Part shown: positions 22,799 to 24,290 of the stretch, one piece after another
Layout: the number at the start of each line of letters is the position of its first letter
How positions within the stretch are numbered: the first letter of the stretch is position 1
Assembly (NCBI RefSeq): GCF_910583865.1
Contig: NZ_CAJTYX010000018.1
Span: forward strand, 39,685-63,974
Direction of reading: 5' to 3'
DNA: 24,290 nt
Source: an uncultured Muribaculum sp.
GTDB taxonomy: Bacteria; Bacteroidota; Bacteroidia; Bacteroidales; Muribaculaceae
Program-made: the position numbers and the translations under genes
The notes under the pieces: generated by a model
Databases searched by the model: none
Seen by the model: only the letters and a program-made list of their open reading frames with translations
Told to the model about the DNA's origin: nothing

Positions 22799-23802
22799 TT
22801 TACAATCTTAAGGTTTGAATTTCGGGCTTTGATTATGTATACTCCTGCGGATAGGGATGCAATGCTGAATGTATTGGAGTCGGAGGCCATTACTCGCTGA
22901 CCGGCTGTATCGTAGACGGCTGCAAAGCCGGCATTGCCTATACTTACGGTGCGGGATGCACGGTCATATGTGATGGTTGTGTCGTCGGGATTTACAGATG
23001 ATATGGCAGAAGTTCCTGTCGGCTTTACCATGAGCTTGTCGAGGCAGAAATAGTCAGGAGTGTTGTCGCCCCATGCTGCGGCATCAGTGCTCACCAAGCT
23101 GAAATAAATCTCGTTCACTACTCCGAGAGAGGTCAGATCGACATATTTCCAACCTCGGTTTATTGTGAGGTCGCCGTTGGTGTAGGATGCAAGGTCGACA
23201 TCTATGGCTTTTTCGCTGTTGTCCGGAGCTATTCCGTGGATGGTAAGGGTGAACCTGTCGCCGTTGTGGAAGGCGCGTGCGAACGCATCGCCATATTCTA
23301 TGCAGTAATAGGGATAGCTGTTGAGATTCACGTAGACACCGATTGCTTCATATGCTTTGCCATCGTTGAAGGCCATGTCGGCGGGATGCTGTCCGTAATA
23401 TTTGTTTGCGTATGACACGAGATAGGGGACATCGGCGCTTACAACAGGCATGCCGTTCTCATCGGTCATTACTGTGCCGTCGTCGTTGAGGCATATGCCT
23501 CCCTTGGCCATATTGCTGAATTGGAATTTGATTGTGTCGTCACGTCGGGTGTTGTCTGCCGAGTTTGAGGCGGTGAATCCCCACCAAGTCTTGTATTCAC
23601 CCATAGAATTGTGTACGAAAGAGAAGCATTGGCTGTCAATGCTCTGTGCATCGTCATCGTAAGTGCCGGCCCATGCACCGGTCTCTGCATCGAATTTAAG
23701 TTCTGTGGTGGCCTTTGTAAGGTCGAGGGTTATGATATCGGATTGTGCGTTTGCAATGAGCGCACATGCAACGGAGAGAGCTGGAATAATGATTCTGTTC
23801 AT
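22795..23802 (-). CDS. DUF4465-like secreted protein with type IX-style C-terminal tail; first gene of the cobalamin operon
   Basis: The 335-residue protein has a signal peptide ending ANAQ|SD and no usable lipobox. Residues of about 60-265 match the DUF4465 pattern: TWWGFTASNSADNT, YYCIEYGDAFARAFHNGDRFTLTIHG, WKYVDLTSLGVVNEIYFSLVSTDAAAWGDNTPDYFCLDKL. From memory, proteins of this kind under B12 riboswitches have been described as corrinoid-binding BtuH proteins; I am not certain of the name. The last 70 residues end VYDTAGQRVMAS, then SAGVYIIKARNSNLKIVK, the form of a type IX secretion sorting domain. It would thus reach the surface by that route rather than by lipidation. It follows the riboswitch directly. 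Confidence 0.82.
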   Translation of the reverse strand: MNRIIIPALSVACALIANAQSDIITLDLTKATTELKFDAETGAWAGTYDDDAQSIDSQCFSFVHNSMGEYKTWWGFTASNSADNTRRDDTIKFQFSNMAKGGICLNDDGTVMTDENGMPVVSADVPYLVSYANKYYGQHPADMAFNDGKAYEAIGVYVNLNSYPYYCIEYGDAFARAFHNGDRFTLTIHGIAPDNSEKAIDVDLASYTNGDLTINRGWKYVDLTSLGVVNEIYFSLVSTDAAAWGDNTPDYFCLDKLMVKPTGTSAISSVNPDDTTITYDRASRTVSIGNAGFAAVYDTAGQRVMASDSNTFSIASLSAGVYIIKARNSNLKIVK

Positions 23803-23816
23803 TGGTTATAATAGTT

Positions 23817-23869
23817 AAAAAAGAATAATCCCGTTCAAACATCGCAGATTTTGCTTTGCTTAACGGGAT
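23817..23869 (-). terminator. Leader terminator of the cobalamin riboswitch (expression platform)
   Basis: On the minus strand ATCCCGTT (23869-23862) pairs with AACGGGAT (23835-23828), followed by TATTCTTTTTT. It stands between the aptamer and the first gene, ending 15 bases before the ATG at 23802. A second copy of ACGGGATTAT upstream (23926-23917) can pair with the left arm and prevent the hairpin, giving an antiterminator. Confidence 0.7.
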
Positions 23870-23945
23870 ATGAATCATTATTTAATCCGATTGGAATGTC
23901 GTGATTAGTAGCACCCATAATCCCGTAGGCAATGCAGTCCGGAGT

Positions 23946-24153
23946 GGATTGGCAGGTATTCTGACTTATTCCGGTCGGGGTCGCGCCTTCTCGGCATTAT
24001 GGCCAATGGCATCTTGCGACAGACTTTTATGTGGAAATTACAGCAGCGGGTACTGTTCCGGATTCACACCGGATTCCCAATCCTCAGCGCACTTTTGATA
24101 TGCTGCGGATAGCCCCGTCAATCTTGACTCTTCAAGCGGGGAGCAACCAATCC
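23946..24153 (-). promoter_or_regulatory. Cobalamin riboswitch aptamer
   Basis: The minus strand carries the conserved blocks in order: GGGAATCCGGTGTGAATCC, CAGTACCCGCTGCTGTAA, GCCATTGG, CCGAGAAGGCGCGACCC, and the B12 box AAGTCAGAATACCTGCC (23967-23951). A closing stem P1 is visible: GGATTGG at the 5' end (24153-24147) and CCAATCC (23952-23946) just after the B12 box. An extra 5' hairpin (CCCCG with CGGGG, enclosing CTTGA-AGAG-TCAAG) precedes the core. Adenosyl- or methylcobalamin binding is expected to reduce expression of the downstream uptake genes. Confidence 0.95.
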
Positions 24154-24158
24154 GGCGG

Positions 24159-24188
24159 CAAATTTAGGAATTATTTCTCAGATATCAA
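24159..24188 (-). promoter_or_regulatory. Consensus promoter of the cobalamin operon
   Basis: On the minus strand TTG (24188-24186) is followed after 19 bases by TAAATTTG (24166-24159). The predicted start, near 24152, coincides with the first strand of riboswitch stem P1. The remaining 24189-24290 holds no gene; another -7-like box, TAATTTTG, is present on this strand at 24265-24258 without a clear -33 element. Confidence 0.7.
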
Positions 24189-24290
24189 TGATAATCATTT
24201 TCTGCTTGTGCTGAGTGGGTGAAAAAACGATGCATCCCTACTCTCAACTGGCAACTGCAAAATTAGCGATTAGCCGGAAGAAAACGTTTT

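Overview
The window looks like a chromosomal segment from a gut Bacteroidales, most likely Muribaculaceae or a close relative. The evidence is a SusC/SusD pair, a hybrid two-component system, BspA-like and type IX-secretion-style secreted proteins, starts preceded by A-rich stretches rather than Shine-Dalgarno sites, and several copies of the Bacteroidetes -7 promoter box (TAnnTTTG, usually TAAATTTG). The family assignment is inference. No rRNA, tRNA, CRISPR array or intact transposase gene was seen.

Left part (1-5690, all minus strand): a BspA-like leucine-rich-repeat protein cut by the window edge; a secreted protein with a C-terminal sorting-like tail; then a tight run of a PCMD lipoprotein, an outer-membrane beta-barrel protein and an M18 aminopeptidase. 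The spacer between the first two genes holds a large imperfect palindrome. Two clear rho-independent terminators close the second gene and the aminopeptidase gene.

Spacer 5690-6391 has no ordinary gene but is rich in structure. It holds a well-formed plus-strand promoter followed about 55 bases after its predicted start by a strong terminator hairpin (a candidate small RNA of about 86 nt), a second terminator-like hairpin, a 165-base element with terminal inverted repeats and three internal hairpins (MITE-like), and the susCD terminator.

Middle part (6319-18620) is a compact fructan utilisation locus. SusC and SusD (minus) import oligosaccharide across the outer membrane. A hybrid two-component sensor with a periplasmic-binding-protein input domain, the architecture of the fructose sensor BT1754 of Bacteroides thetaiotaomicron, lies upstream of susC. 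Divergently transcribed are a GH32 fructanase predicted to be periplasmic, an MFS sugar permease and a PfkB-family fructokinase. The pathway reads import, periplasmic cleavage to fructose, sensing of fructose, inner-membrane uptake and phosphorylation. The divergent control region carries a 21-bp-period repeat that is a good operator candidate.

Right part (18655-24190, minus strand) is a cobalamin uptake operon: a consensus promoter, a cobalamin riboswitch with a visible terminator/antiterminator switch, then a DUF4465-like secreted protein, a surface lipoprotein of unknown function, a BtuG-like beta-propeller lipoprotein and a BtuB-like TonB-dependent receptor. The riboswitch supplies the regulatory link to vitamin B12.
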